Program-made: the position numbers and the translations under genes
The notes under the pieces: model-generated
The model's database searches: none
The model's input: only the letters and a program-made list of their open reading frames with translations
Told to the model about the DNA's origin: nothing
Part shown: in pieces, positions 33,401 through 43,008 of the stretch
How positions within the stretch are numbered: position 1 is the stretch's first letter
Layout of the letters: each line of letters begins with the position of its first letter
From: Murimonas intestini
Lineage (GTDB): Bacteria; Bacillota; Clostridia; Lachnospirales; Lachnospiraceae
Direction of reading: 5' to 3'
NCBI GenBank assembly: GCA_003148945.1
Contig: QGGY01000012.1
Coordinates: 62,001-126,000 of the forward strand
Length of the DNA: 64,000 nucleotides

Positions 33401-36400
33401 CGGATATACCCCGCCGGCGCTTTTATTTCTTTTACCTGATAACTGTTTCCTGCAATCAGCCTGCCCTCCGGCAGTTCAGGGCTGCTGTCAGATACCTTAA
33501 TGGTACTCTGTGAACCTGCAGTCTTACCCTTACCTTCAGCAAATATGCCTGTGACAGAAAACTCCCATCCAGTCAGTTCATCACCTTCGGGCGAGAGCTT
33601 TCTGATACCTGCCTTTACAGCTGCATCTGCAAAAATGAGTGCTTCTGTTTTATCCCCTGTGATGCTGTCATTTCCTGGTGTATTCTCAGTCTTTATAAAG
33701 GACACACTTCCATCAGCTTCTACTGTAAATTCCACTGAGGGATGGAGGTCACTCAGAATATAGCCTGCGGGGGCTTTTGTTTCCTCAAGGCGGTAGCTTC
33801 TGCCGCTTACAATACCGGGCAGTATTACCATCCCGTTTTCCCCTGTTTCTACTGTCTGTTCAGATGACCCTGCCAGGTCCGTCAGTGTAAATTCAGCTCC
33901 TTCCAGCATCTCCCCGCTTTTACTGTCAACCTTCTGAAGCTTCACCTCAATAGGTTCATTCTCAATATTAAGTCTGACCTGCGGCTCTTCTCCTTCTGGA
34001 ATATCAGTAAAATTCTTCTGTGTAATCTCAAATTTTTGTGGTGTCTGATCCAGCTTATGCCTTTCGCCGCAGCTTATCTCTACAAAATAATAGCTGCCAG
34101 GACACAGGCCGTCTGTGAGACTGCCTTTTGTAACCGGATTGTCCACACCACCTGCAGACGAGGAATCCCATCTGCCTTCCGGGCCGGTGGCAAGGCCGCC
34201 GGCAATCAGTATATCCCTGTCTGTGTCCGGTTCCTCTCCTGTCTGCTTATACAGGCTGAATACAACATCCGGCATGCCTGCTTTGCTGACGGAATCTGTC
34301 TTAACCAACTCTACCTGTGCCAGATAATAATAATCCTTAAGTGTCAGGACGCCTTCAGAATAAGAATATTCATTAGTATCACCGCCTGTCATATGAACAG
34401 AACCATCACTTTCTACCGTAAACTGTACAGGCGAAATCATTCTGTACAGGCCGGAGTCCGGAGCGGACACTTCTGTCAGCGTATAGCTCTCTCCTACGAT
34501 CAGGTTCTGGGATATATCTTTCTGTCCCCCGTCTGTCGTCCAGCTAATGCCTGTCCTTGTCAGCTCCTCATCAGCAAACTTTCCTGTCAGCTTTAACACG
34601 GCCCCTGTGACTGCCTGCCCAAACTGATCCTGCTTTTCAACAGAGAGTGATGTAGGGTCATCACTTACATCTGCCAGAGCGTGGGCAAACTCATTCTTAT
34701 TCGCAGACAGCCCATCTTTCAGCATTTCTTTTGTTATCTGAACCGGCACAGGATCCAGCTGATATCCGCTGGGCGCTTTTGTTTCCGCCAGCTCATAGTT
34801 TCCATATTCAATATTTTCAAACTCTATAATCCCGTCATCTTTTGATGTTCCCGTAATGGGAGAAAGGGCGCTGTTTTTCTGAATCTGCTCATCATCAGCC
34901 CTGACTCCTCCCACCAGCCTGTATAATGTATATTCAGCGCCTTTCAGTCCTTTTGTGGAATCTTTGGCACTTACCTTTTTGAATTCCAGACTGCCTTTTA
35001 CAGGCGTATTCTTAATTTCATAAGGAGTGTCAGGATCCAGGACTGCTGCCTCTCCGGTATCCTCACTGCCTGATGCGTCCAGAGGCACTATCCTGATCTC
35101 CGCCTCATTGTCTATGTCCGCTCCAGTCCCTTTGTTGACAGATTTTACATAAATATGGTACTCTGCCGGCTCCACGTAACCGTCAGGCCGGACTTCCGAC
35201 AGCAGATAAGGCTTTATGGCTCCCGATACATCTTCCCGATCTCCTACGGGTATCTGGTCAAAAGAAATGCTCCCTTCCGCATTGCTGGTCTCCTCAAATA
35301 ATATTTCCTCACCATAGGCGTTTGTGCCTGTGAGCTTAAATATTACATCCTTTAACGGTTCCTCCGTAGCGCCGTCAGTTTTTATCAGGCTGAAGGAGCC
35401 TTTAATAAGTGTATTTATTACCGGGTCAGCCACTTGCACATGAAAAATGTTATTATTGTCCTGATCCGCATCTTCCCTGTTTGCCTTAAGGCTGTCCGCC
35501 ATCGCGCTGCGCAGGGTGAAGTCTTTTGCGTATTCCTGGTAAATATCGCCTTCTGATGTTACCTCCACCAGCCTGTAGTTGCCATATGGTATATCTGTAA
35601 AAGTTACTGTTCCAGTACCATCCGCCTCAGCAGTGCCGCCAGCCTCTGTCCCTTTTGTCCACCCGTTATAACCGTCACTGTCATTGTACAGAAGCTTAAA
35701 CTGACGCCCGGACAGTGCCTCCGGAATTTGGGCATCGTTTTTCTTTGTAAAGGATACAGAGCCTTTTGTCCGGGTATTTCTCTGCCAGTTCGCCTTTTCC
35801 GCCTCAGAAGATAAATCAACAGTAAATGTCTTTGCCTTTCCCTCACTGTTTGACTCTGCTGCCAGTGCAGCCTTCATAGCAGTATCTGAAACCGTAACCT
35901 GCTGTAATGCTCCCGGTTCCTCATATCCGTCAGGAGATACTGTCTCTGTCAGAATGTAGCCGCCCGGTCTGTAGGAGATATTTTCAAAGCGGAGGATTCC
36001 ATCTGCACTGCTGGCTGCTGTTATATTCTCTCCCTTTACATTCTTCACAGGTATCCCCTTGTCATCACACAGCGTGTATACAGCACCGGCCAAAGGGATC
36101 TGATGAGCCTCCACAGAATCTGTCTTTTTGAGCAGGATCGTACCCCTGGCATAATCATTTGAAACTATGCTGACCTGGGATGCGTCAGTTGTTACGGATG
36201 CATTCCCGCTGGCAAGTGTGATTGTATATGTTTTATCTGCCTTTAGTGTGACGTCAAAGGATACCCCCTGGTCATAGGGATCAGGAGACTTGATTTCTGT
36301 CAGTGTATAATCCCCCGGATCCACGTCCCCGAAGCTGACAATGCCATTTTCATCTGTGACAGCGCTTTTTGTTACAAGCTGGCCCTTTTTATCTTTCAGT

Positions 36401-39400
36401 TCAAATTTAACTTCATCGCTGCCTGCCGTGGTGCCATCCGGATATTTTTTTATAAATTTTATTTCCAGATCAGCGTCAGGTTTATTATGGATCACCAGGT
36501 TTGCCTCTGCAAACTCCCCATTACCCCCGCCAACCGCAGTTCCTCCGGTCATACAGATAACATTCTTTGTGCTGCCATTTACATTAAGCTGTATATTCTG
36601 GTCATCAGAAGCTTTTTTAAATATGTAATACCTGTCTTCTGCCGTGAGCTGATAACCTTCTGCTGCTTCCGTCTCTGTTATATGATACACTGTATCCCAT
36701 TTCAGGTTCACAAACGCCAGTTTTCCGTCCATCCCTGTAGTCCCTGCTTTATCATAACGGGTGTCCGGAGTGTATATTCCGTCTCCATCAGTGTCCATAT
36801 ATGCTTCCAGCCTGAACCTGGCGCCGGCCAGCGGAAGCTTGCTGCTGTTCCTGTCATCATTAGAACTTGTCTTCAGTATCTGGAATACAGGCTTTTTGGC
36901 AGACTGCACATAGGCATCCATGTCAAAGTCACCTGTATAGCCCCCGTTTGAATCATTGGACTCCTGATATACTGCATCCCGGTCCATCAGGCTGGCCCTG
37001 TTGCTGATCTGGTCCGCCGTTGCACTCTCTGTCAGTACTGTATCAAATTCCAGCAGAAGTGTCTCTGTTCCATAGTCTGCAGGTATTGTGTATGATATCT
37101 CCTGCGGGCTTACAGCCAGTCCGCCTTTAAATCCACCATCGCCTGTACTGCCGTCTCTCCTGCTGGCCAGCAGTTCAGCATTGCCGCCGTCTACCTTTGA
37201 CAGGGTGACAGATTCATCGTCGATCTCAAGGGGCTGGTCTCCCATCTTATCTACAATCCTCATGCCCTGCAGGTCTGCCCTGCTCTCATTGACCATGATC
37301 TGCCAGTGTATTAGTCCCTCATCACTGTCATATGTTCCATTTTTACTGATTTTATTATTCTTGATATACAGGGCTGCGGCCGCCGCTGCTCCGGCTTTAA
37401 CATCTGTCCCCCTGACTTTTCCGGTGAGCACAGCCTCATTTAATACCTTGACCTGCGTATCATTCTGAAATATATTCCTCAGATATGCTTCATCAGTAAA
37501 TCTGGTCTTATACTCAATCACAAAACTGTGCCGGCTTTCCATTTCTGCACCAAGCTGATCCGTAAATTTAAATACTGCTGTATCCTGGGTATAGCTTCCA
37601 TCCTCCGTTTTTCCCTCTGTGATATTAAGCGTAATCCTGATGCCGCTGTCAAACTCAACTGTACTTCCATCTGCTGAACCGTTAACTTTCCCTTCCTCTG
37701 TGTTTCCGTCTTTATCCACCAGGGCCACCCGGGAAAGCTCAGAGAAGGAGCTGCCCACCGGCAGTATGTCCGTCAATACCATACCTGTGACAGGGGTATA
37801 GTTCATGTCCACAGTAGTCTTCCACGCTATTTCACGTGTACTGTAGTCATAGCCGCCCACAGCTTCTTTAGCTATCAGAGTATTCGGGACTGTCTTTTCA
37901 GCCGTCAGCTGATTTTCTTTATCTTTCCCATTTACATTTGCCTTAAGTACTGCTGTGTTGGAAAGTGTCCCTGCGTTATCCCCCTGGGTAGACATAATTT
38001 CCGGATCCATGACCACCGCATCCAAAAATATCTCGTAGTACTCCTGCTGGCTGACATCCCCTAATTGTATGCTTATATTTCCTGTGGATGTATCCAGGCT
38101 GAAATAGGGTTTCTGTCCCCCGCTGTCCTGTCCCATGGTTTCTACTGCGGATGAACTGCCGTCACGGAGATATTTCCTATAGCTGATCTCTACACTGTCC
38201 AGTTCATACTTATCAGGCGGAAGGATATCTGCAACAGACATATTGTTTAAATTAGCGCCATAGCCGTTCACAGTAAACTTCCACTGCATCCTGCGGGTAG
38301 TTTCATCGTAATTTCCCGCTGATTTCGTGCCAAGTGTCACTTGATCTGATATTTCTTTATTTAAGTCCGCACTGTACTCGAAATCATCCCATCCCGGTCC
38401 GACTCCGTATATATATCTGTTCCAGATGAATTTTGCATTATTTGTCAGTTTCTTGACTCCATTGCTGTTTTCTTCCTGCCACTGGTCAACAGGTATACCG
38501 CCAATATTAACTTCCGTATAATATTTCAGCTTCAGCTTCTGGTTCTGCAATTCACTTCCAAAGGGAATTATCAAAACTGCATATGTACTTCCCCCTTCTG
38601 AGTATTTGTAATAGAAGGGATCTGTCTCTCCCCCGGCAAGCCCCTCAATATTTTCTTTTGTAACAGAGGCGTATGCAATAGGGTCAGCAGGTATTTTTTC
38701 TGATATAGGGAGGCTTTTAACAAGCCTGCCCTTTTCATTATAGACCTGCAGACCGGAAACGGCGTCATACATATGGTCATCCCAGCGGATTGTATCCACA
38801 ATATACGCCCCCACAAGCTCTGAAAACTGCGTATTCACATCAAGTGTCCAGGAATAGCGCAGGCCGTTAAGTCCATCCTTGCGTCCGTCCTTCTCAAGAA
38901 GATGTATATTCATGGATGTGGACACTTCTTCTGAGTGAGCCGCCTCTGTCTGCCCATCCTTTTGTCTCAGGTATACAGTGTTATCAACAGACCTGGCCAT
39001 GTCGCCCCCTGATGCCCTAAAAGACTCCCCAGTAAGAGCCAGCCTTACTGTAAACTGTGCACTTACAGGCTCCTGTCCTTCCTTCGCGGCCGGAAACTGG
39101 TACTGCAGCTCTCCTGCATCTGTTACCAGATATGTATCTTCTGAAAATTTCTCACCTTTTGTTAATTCCCTGCCATCCCTGATGACGGATATTACCTCCA
39201 TATCGGCCGGGATGACATCCACCAGGATCATTTCTGCCAGCGTCCTGCCTTCCTTTTTGGCATCTGCTGATATCACATAGTCAATATATGGGGAAGTTAC
39301 AGAATCCGGCGCTTCCTTTGTGACAGAATATTCCGGCGCCTGTGGTTTGTCAGGATCATCCGGCGTCAGGCTCCCCATGGTCCCTACTTTTGGAAGGGCG

Positions 39401-41145
39401 CCATCCCAGCCCACATAGACAGGTTCATTTATATCCAGCTTATCCTCTGCCACCTGCAGGTCAAGTGTCTTGCCCGCTGTGACAGATTCCCTGTTGTAAA
39501 CCTTTTTATCAAAAATAACAGACGCCGTCCAGTTCCCGCCGCTCTGCTTCTCTACCGTTAACTTGCCCAGGTTCTCCGGCGCCCCTGGACCTCCTGTCTC
39601 ATATACCAGGTCCACCTCCTGCTTTGCGGCCTCTCCCGGAAGGACAAAATCTGTGCCCAGATTAAACGTATAAACAACAGATGGCAGCTCTTCCTCACTC
39701 AGCCCTTCCAGGTACTCGTCAACCCTGGCATTATATGCATCTATATCCCCTCCAAAGGCCGGATAACCTGCATCCCCTTCATGTAAGCTGTGCTGCAGGT
39801 ACAGATATTCATCGTCCAGGACTATGTCAATGCTGAATATTACTCCTAAATCACTGTCTGCCTGATAGCCGTCATCCGAACCCACAAGTGTGATTTTAAC
39901 TTTACTCACGCCATCGGCCGGGTTTTTAAACGTCTTGGCTGACGCCCTGGGATTCTGGATGCTGTATTCCTCTGCCGTCTCCGAGAAAAACATCACTGAT
40001 CTTCTGAAGGAGCTAAGATCCAGGCCGTTCTCCCCGCCATCTTCTGTTTCCTCCTGTACAAGACTGGTCTCTGGTTCTGACTCCACTCCTTTTTCTGGTC
40101 CTTTTTCAGATTCTTGCTCCGATCCAGATTCTGACTCTGATTCCGGTTCTGAGTCTGTTTCTGTCTCCTCCTGCTTGGCCGGCAGCATTATCTGCACATT
40201 CCTGCCCTCCTGCAGGATCATCTCACATACTGCACCCTGGTTTTCTAAAGATGCTTCCGCATCCGCTTCAAACGGAACGCTGATCACGCCAAATGTCTCA
40301 CTGCCTGAGATCTCTTCCACATTTTCATTAAATGTAACTGTCACTAAACTGTCCGTGACAAAGTATGTGCCTATGGCAGTTTCGCCATCCGCCATGCCAG
40401 TTCCTGAGGCCTTGTACTCTGCCTTATCATAAAGCCTCACCTCCCCGGCTGCCCCGTCCACCGGCGTCCATTCGCCCAGAGACATATTTACAGAAAAACT
40501 ATCCCCGGCAATTATTTTGTTTTCTTCTGTTATATCTGTAAAATCAAAGCTTAATTCAAATGATAAGCTGCTCATCTCATCCAGGACTGCCTTTGACAGA
40601 TCAATACTTCCGCTTTTATTTGCAGCAGTAAATCTCTCCTGATTTTTATTCATGTATACAGCTTTTTCTAATTCTAGAATAAGGTGTCCTGTGTCCTGCG
40701 TCCACTCTATTACATCCCGGCCGTTCTCATAGCCTTCTGAACCAGCATCTGTCTCACTTTCCCTCTCAGACGCCCATGTTTCTTCTGTCAGAGGCTCCCC
40801 GCCCTCATCTGCCAGTGCCTTGTTCTCATCTGTCTGTGGCTCTCCTGCTCCATTTCCTGGTGTCTGGCTCTCCGGGGGCTGCATTTCCCCGTCTCCATTT
40901 CCTGGTGTCTGCCCCTCTGTGGTCTGTGCGTCCCCGCTTCCACTATCTTCAGTCCGTATCTCCTCACTTATTTCCTGAGCGGGTTCCGTCTGATCCCCTG
41001 TCACTTCTGTCTGGCCCTCTGTTTCCTGCTCATCTGCCGCAAGCACGATCCCGGTTTGCAGCAGAAGCTGAGGTACGCACATGGCAAACACCAATATTAT
41101 ACATATCAGACTTTTTATCCGGGTTCCTTTATTATTTCTGTTCAT
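30415..41145 (-). CDS. Giant multidomain surface protein with about 17 Cna-B/SpaA-type domains
   Basis: Predicted 3,576-residue wall-linked adhesin or pilus-like stalk. The start at 41145 has GGTGGAG 8 nt upstream; the signal peptide is SLICIILVFAMCVPQLLLQTG with cleavage near VLAADEQ. A Glu/Thr/Gly-rich region with repeated TPGNG units follows, then a beta-rich head and several fimbrial isopeptide-type domains to about residue 1400. The rest is about 17 Cna-B-like domains, each starting with a Lys (for example KVDSKSGEMLEGAEFTL) and ending in an E-box such as ETKAPAGY, the pattern for spontaneous Lys-Asn/Asp isopeptide bonds. The C-terminus has a Pro/Ser/Thr/Glu linker, AAKTADNTPVV, one helix and RRKGGNRK, a sortase signal in which the usual TG is TA. 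No sortase gene is nearby. Confidence 0.9.
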   Translation of the reverse strand: MNRNNKGTRIKSLICIILVFAMCVPQLLLQTGIVLAADEQETEGQTEVTGDQTEPAQEISEEIRTEDSGSGDAQTTEGQTPGNGDGEMQPPESQTPGNGAGEPQTDENKALADEGGEPLTEETWASERESETDAGSEGYENGRDVIEWTQDTGHLILELEKAVYMNKNQERFTAANKSGSIDLSKAVLDEMSSLSFELSFDFTDITEENKIIAGDSFSVNMSLGEWTPVDGAAGEVRLYDKAEYKASGTGMADGETAIGTYFVTDSLVTVTFNENVEEISGSETFGVISVPFEADAEASLENQGAVCEMILQEGRNVQIMLPAKQEETETDSEPESESESGSEQESEKGPEKGVESEPETSLVQEETEDGGENGLDLSSFRRSVMFFSETAEEYSIQNPRASAKTFKNPADGVSKVKITLVGSDDGYQADSDLGVIFSIDIVLDDEYLYLQHSLHEGDAGYPAFGGDIDAYNARVDEYLEGLSEEELPSVVYTFNLGTDFVLPGEAAKQEVDLVYETGGPGAPENLGKLTVEKQSGGNWTASVIFDKKVYNRESVTAGKTLDLQVAEDKLDINEPVYVGWDGALPKVGTMGSLTPDDPDKPQAPEYSVTKEAPDSVTSPYIDYVISADAKKEGRTLAEMILVDVIPADMEVISVIRDGRELTKGEKFSEDTYLVTDAGELQYQFPAAKEGQEPVSAQFTVRLALTGESFRASGGDMARSVDNTVYLRQKDGQTEAAHSEEVSTSMNIHLLEKDGRKDGLNGLRYSWTLDVNTQFSELVGAYIVDTIRWDDHMYDAVSGLQVYNEKGRLVKSLPISEKIPADPIAYASVTKENIEGLAGGETDPFYYKYSEGGSTYAVLIIPFGSELQNQKLKLKYYTEVNIGGIPVDQWQEENSNGVKKLTNNAKFIWNRYIYGVGPGWDDFEYSADLNKEISDQVTLGTKSAGNYDETTRRMQWKFTVNGYGANLNNMSVADILPPDKYELDSVEISYRKYLRDGSSSAVETMGQDSGGQKPYFSLDTSTGNISIQLGDVSQQEYYEIFLDAVVMDPEIMSTQGDNAGTLSNTAVLKANVNGKDKENQLTAEKTVPNTLIAKEAVGGYDYSTREIAWKTTVDMNYTPVTGMVLTDILPVGSSFSELSRVALVDKDGNTEEGKVNGSADGSTVEFDSGIRITLNITEGKTEDGSYTQDTAVFKFTDQLGAEMESRHSFVIEYKTRFTDEAYLRNIFQNDTQVKVLNEAVLTGKVRGTDVKAGAAAAAALYIKNNKISKNGTYDSDEGLIHWQIMVNESRADLQGMRIVDKMGDQPLEIDDESVTLSKVDGGNAELLASRRDGSTGDGGFKGGLAVSPQEISYTIPADYGTETLLLEFDTVLTESATADQISNRASLMDRDAVYQESNDSNGGYTGDFDMDAYVQSAKKPVFQILKTSSNDDRNSSKLPLAGARFRLEAYMDTDGDGIYTPDTRYDKAGTTGMDGKLAFVNLKWDTVYHITETEAAEGYQLTAEDRYYIFKKASDDQNIQLNVNGSTKNVICMTGGTAVGGGNGEFAEANLVIHNKPDADLEIKFIKKYPDGTTAGSDEVKFELKDKKGQLVTKSAVTDENGIVSFGDVDPGDYTLTEIKSPDPYDQGVSFDVTLKADKTYTITLASGNASVTTDASQVSIVSNDYARGTILLKKTDSVEAHQIPLAGAVYTLCDDKGIPVKNVKGENITAASSADGILRFENISYRPGGYILTETVSPDGYEEPGALQQVTVSDTAMKAALAAESNSEGKAKTFTVDLSSEAEKANWQRNTRTKGSVSFTKKNDAQIPEALSGRQFKLLYNDSDGYNGWTKGTEAGGTAEADGTGTVTFTDIPYGNYRLVEVTSEGDIYQEYAKDFTLRSAMADSLKANREDADQDNNNIFHVQVADPVINTLIKGSFSLIKTDGATEEPLKDVIFKLTGTNAYGEEILFEETSNAEGSISFDQIPVGDREDVSGAIKPYLLSEVRPDGYVEPAEYHIYVKSVNKGTGADIDNEAEIRIVPLDASGSEDTGEAAVLDPDTPYEIKNTPVKGSLEFKKVSAKDSTKGLKGAEYTLYRLVGGVRADDEQIQKNSALSPITGTSKDDGIIEFENIEYGNYELAETKAPSGYQLDPVPVQITKEMLKDGLSANKNEFAHALADVSDDPTSLSVEKQDQFGQAVTGAVLKLTGKFADEELTRTGISWTTDGGQKDISQNLIVGESYTLTEVSAPDSGLYRMISPVQFTVESDGSVHMTGGDTNEYSYSEGVLTLKDYYYLAQVELVKTDSVSKAGMPDVVFSLYKQTGEEPDTDRDILIAGGLATGPEGRWDSSSAGGVDNPVTKGSLTDGLCPGSYYFVEISCGERHKLDQTPQKFEITQKNFTDIPEGEEPQVRLNIENEPIEVKLQKVDSKSGEMLEGAEFTLTDLAGSSEQTVETGENGMVILPGIVSGRSYRLEETKAPAGYILSDLHPSVEFTVEADGSVSFIKTENTPGNDSITGDKTEALIFADAAVKAGIRKLSPEGDELTGWEFSVTGIFAEGKGKTAGSQSTIKVSDSSPELPEGRLIAGNSYQVKEIKAPAGYIRPECKYTICVNSDGTLALDPDSGQGALTDNDAAGTTGALLKITDQPLKFGVDKVSNEAGKSQPDSQDVERVTGAVLEIRDENGSLLSPAAVWTSDGAAPHMILELPAGSYQVVETEAPYGYCTADPVVFRLNDNNTIEVLSGPGKVTTGDDGIQVLQMTDTVVSSHVKLVKMRQSETGREPLEGAAFNLYMQKGENADITEDILVSADILTNASGSWTTEGNAAVRTDNGQPLSEGLRTGKYYFYETETGSNTWLDPETRIFAFEIEEKDHGTVVEVNAVNAAYISHVSLKKVDCVDNSPVSGAEFTLFVEKEGQWERTEAQRTDVNGEVFFDLQVKGRYSLAETKAAYGYQLDEDAPYTAEFTADDSSYGMTLALQEVIGQEEADAFAPVQKNAIYKDGSVANLRELGILELTKTDREAQKLLNGVEFTLFREDDGGRYEKAGSFITGNQYVYTDGQFTGQEYEEGKLKVKGLDWGNYYIQETRSLEGYQLNDSKFEFTIGKLNGEIILRADQGSITNEKTNIFFYKYGRVMEDCADPGLEGVPEPGYAVPKAGAEFTIYKDGQCSEEIEKGISRGDGRVEFTGLPEGTYYIKETKAPAGCLRDDTVYKAALDKNGMYGGLYTGDEKEVTDITIVNDVARTDITLRKVSEQDLDLVLPGSEYGLYKKTDMIPKPQMKAAMMLSGAQLPLAAQEEEWTLIARAVTDEKGILAFKGVLMDTEYMIRELKAPDGSQVSANPVSIQFTADKNGKVRVAEVKDGNQTAEVDLETGEIVWREPPIMLGFWKRNTDGDALAGAVLQLQDMQGNVVDEWISSDTERHIIYGDKMDGKIVAGNQYKLVETAAPQGYAEAEPVIFTVEASPTGPNENAVQEIVMTDEKQEPETEESETEGPQTEEPSTEGPQTEEPSTEGLQTEAPSTEAPSTEKPKTEEPSTDKPGTEAPAKAQTPETKAPSGGEAAKTADNTPVVWYLVLMAAAAALCAELMLYRRKGGNRK

Positions 41146-41369
41146 AATCGATTCTCCACCTTTCATCCGTGCAGGGCGTACATAGTGCGTCTCACTCTTA
41201 GAAAACCTGCCCGCCGGAGCCATTAAACGGCCTTATTTTAATAAATAATAGCATGATTTTCCACATTCTAACGTTTAGGTGGTGAATCTTAAATAATTAT
41301 TAAACAGTGTCATATCTTCGTCACGCGGACACTTTTATACCGCGCGCAGCTGCGCATACTCCCGGGGCG

Positions 41370-41440
41370 CTCTTTATCACGGGAATTAAGTTTCCCTGAA
41401 ATAATAAAGAGACGCTTCTCCAGTTGGAAAAACGCCCCTT
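41370..41440 (-). terminator. Overlapping hairpins downstream of pgi, one terminator-like
   Basis: On the minus strand a GGCGTTTTTCC/GGAGAAGCGTC stem is followed by TCTTTATTATTTC (41409-41440), a plausible pgi terminator. It overlaps a second inverted repeat, CTCTTTAT...ATAAAGAG (41370-41411) enclosing GGGAA/TTCCC, so the two folds compete. A GGGCTGCC-CTAA-GGCAGCCC hairpin lies at 41456-41475 and a GCGCAGCTGCGC palindrome at 41344-41355. The rest of the 41146-41369 gap is A/T-rich, with no gene. Confidence 0.5.
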
Positions 41441-41518
41441 AAATCAAATAAATGTGGGCTGCCCTAAGGCAGCCCTAAATCGGATATTATGATCTCATGC
41501 AACTGTCCGGTTCCACAG

Positions 41519-42868
41519 TTACAATCTCTTCATTAATTCTTCTCTTTCCTTTTCATAACCCGGCTTCCCGAGCAGCGCAAACATATTCCTCTTATAGCTC
41601 TCAACACCCGGCTGGTTAAATGGATTCACTCCCAGAGTATATCCGCTGACACCACATGCAAACTCGAAGAAATAGAACAGCTCACCTAATGAAAACTCGT
41701 CCTGCCTCGGGATGTTGACCATGAGATTTGGCACATTTCCATCCGTATGGGCAAGAATTGTTCCGTTCATAGCACTCTTATTTACAAAATCCACAGTTTT
41801 CCCTGCAAGATAGTTCAGTCCGTCCAGATCAACCGGCTCTTCCCCAATTTTAAGCTCACACTTTGACTCTTCTACATTCAATACTGTTTCAAACATGATA
41901 CGGCTTCCGTCCTGGATAAACTGGCCCATGGAGTGCAGATCTGTTGTAAGGTCTACAGATGCAGGGAATATTCCCTTCTGGTCTTTTCCTTCGGACTCGC
42001 CATATAACTGTTTCCACCATTCGGAGACATAGTGCAGGCTTGGCTCATAATTGGCTAATATTTCGACTGTTTTACCTTTTCTTAACAGGATATTGCGGAC
42101 TGCTGCATACTTAAGTGCATCATTATCCTCAAAATCAGCTTCCAGCGCGCGCTTCCTTCCGGCAGCTGCCCCATCCATAAGCTTCTGGATGTCCGCACCG
42201 CTGACTGCGATTGGCAAAAGGCCGACCGCTGTGAGTACAGAGTAGCGTCCTCCAACATCATCCGGAACGACGAAGGTCTCATAGCCTTCCTCAGTAGCCA
42301 GGTTTTTAAGAGCTCCTCTGGCCTTGTCTGTCGTTGCGTAGATTCTTTTCGCTGCTTCTGCCTTACCATATTTCTTTTCCAGCATCTCTTTAAAAATGCG
42401 GAATGCGATTGCCGGTTCAGTAGTGGTCCCTGATTTTGAAATAATATTAACGGAGAAATCTCTGTCTCCCACAACATCGATCAAGTGTTTTAAGTAGGTA
42501 CTGCTGATACTGTTTCCTACGTAGTAGATTTCCGGAGTCTTGCGGATTTCTTTAGATACATTGTTATAGAAGCTGTGGCGCAAAAATTCAATTGCTGCCC
42601 TGGCGCCCAGGTAAGATCCGCCAATACCAATGACCAGCAACACTTCACTGTCGCCCTGAATTTTCTGCGCTGATTCCTGTATCCTTGCAAACTCTTCCTT
42701 ATCATAATCCACGGGCAGGTCGATCCATCCTAAAAAGTCATTACCTGCACCGCTCTTACTAACCAGTTCTTCCTTGGCTGCGGCTACGATCTTTTTCATT
42801 GCCTCTACTTCATTGTCGCCAACGAAACAAGATGCCTTTGAATAGTCAAACGTTACTCTTTCACTCAT
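41519..42868 (-). CDS. pgi: Glucose-6-phosphate isomerase
   Basis: Interconverts glucose-6-P and fructose-6-P in glycolysis. The start at 42868 ([17 protein letters not shown]) follows AAAGGAGCGG; a longer reading to 42889 covers that site. The 449-residue length is that of the short Firmicutes PGI. Visible signatures are [36 protein letters not shown] (sugar-phosphate binding), [17 protein letters not shown], the [14 protein letters not shown] block and [23 protein letters not shown] with the catalytic Lys near the end. It stands alone with its own terminator. Confidence 0.96.
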   Translation of the reverse strand: MSERVTFDYSKASCFVGDNEVEAMKKIVAAAKEELVSKSGAGNDFLGWIDLPVDYDKEEFARIQESAQKIQGDSEVLLVIGIGGSYLGARAAIEFLRHSFYNNVSKEIRKTPEIYYVGNSISSTYLKHLIDVVGDRDFSVNIISKSGTTTEPAIAFRIFKEMLEKKYGKAEAAKRIYATTDKARGALKNLATEEGYETFVVPDDVGGRYSVLTAVGLLPIAVSGADIQKLMDGAAAGRKRALEADFEDNDALKYAAVRNILLRKGKTVEILANYEPSLHYVSEWWKQLYGESEGKDQKGIFPASVDLTTDLHSMGQFIQDGSRIMFETVLNVEESKCELKIGEEPVDLDGLNYLAGKTVDFVNKSAMNGTILAHTDGNVPNLMVNIPRQDEFSLGELFYFFEFACGVSGYTLGVNPFNQPGVESYKRNMFALLGKPGYEKEREELMKRL

Positions 42869-43008
42869 AATATCCGCTCCTTTAATCAAAGTATTTTTTG
42901 ATTTCTTTCGTCACTGTTCAGCCATCGTAAGAAAAATTTTCCTTTCCTGATCTGCATAACTGAATAGTCACCCTTTCTTCACAATTCTATCAAAATTATA
43001 CTACTTTA

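Noticed and set aside
30587-40432. Many plus-strand open frames of 60-190 codons opposite the giant surface protein gene
   Set aside because: They are Ser/Pro-rich mirror frames of a biased coding sequence without ribosome sites or family matches.
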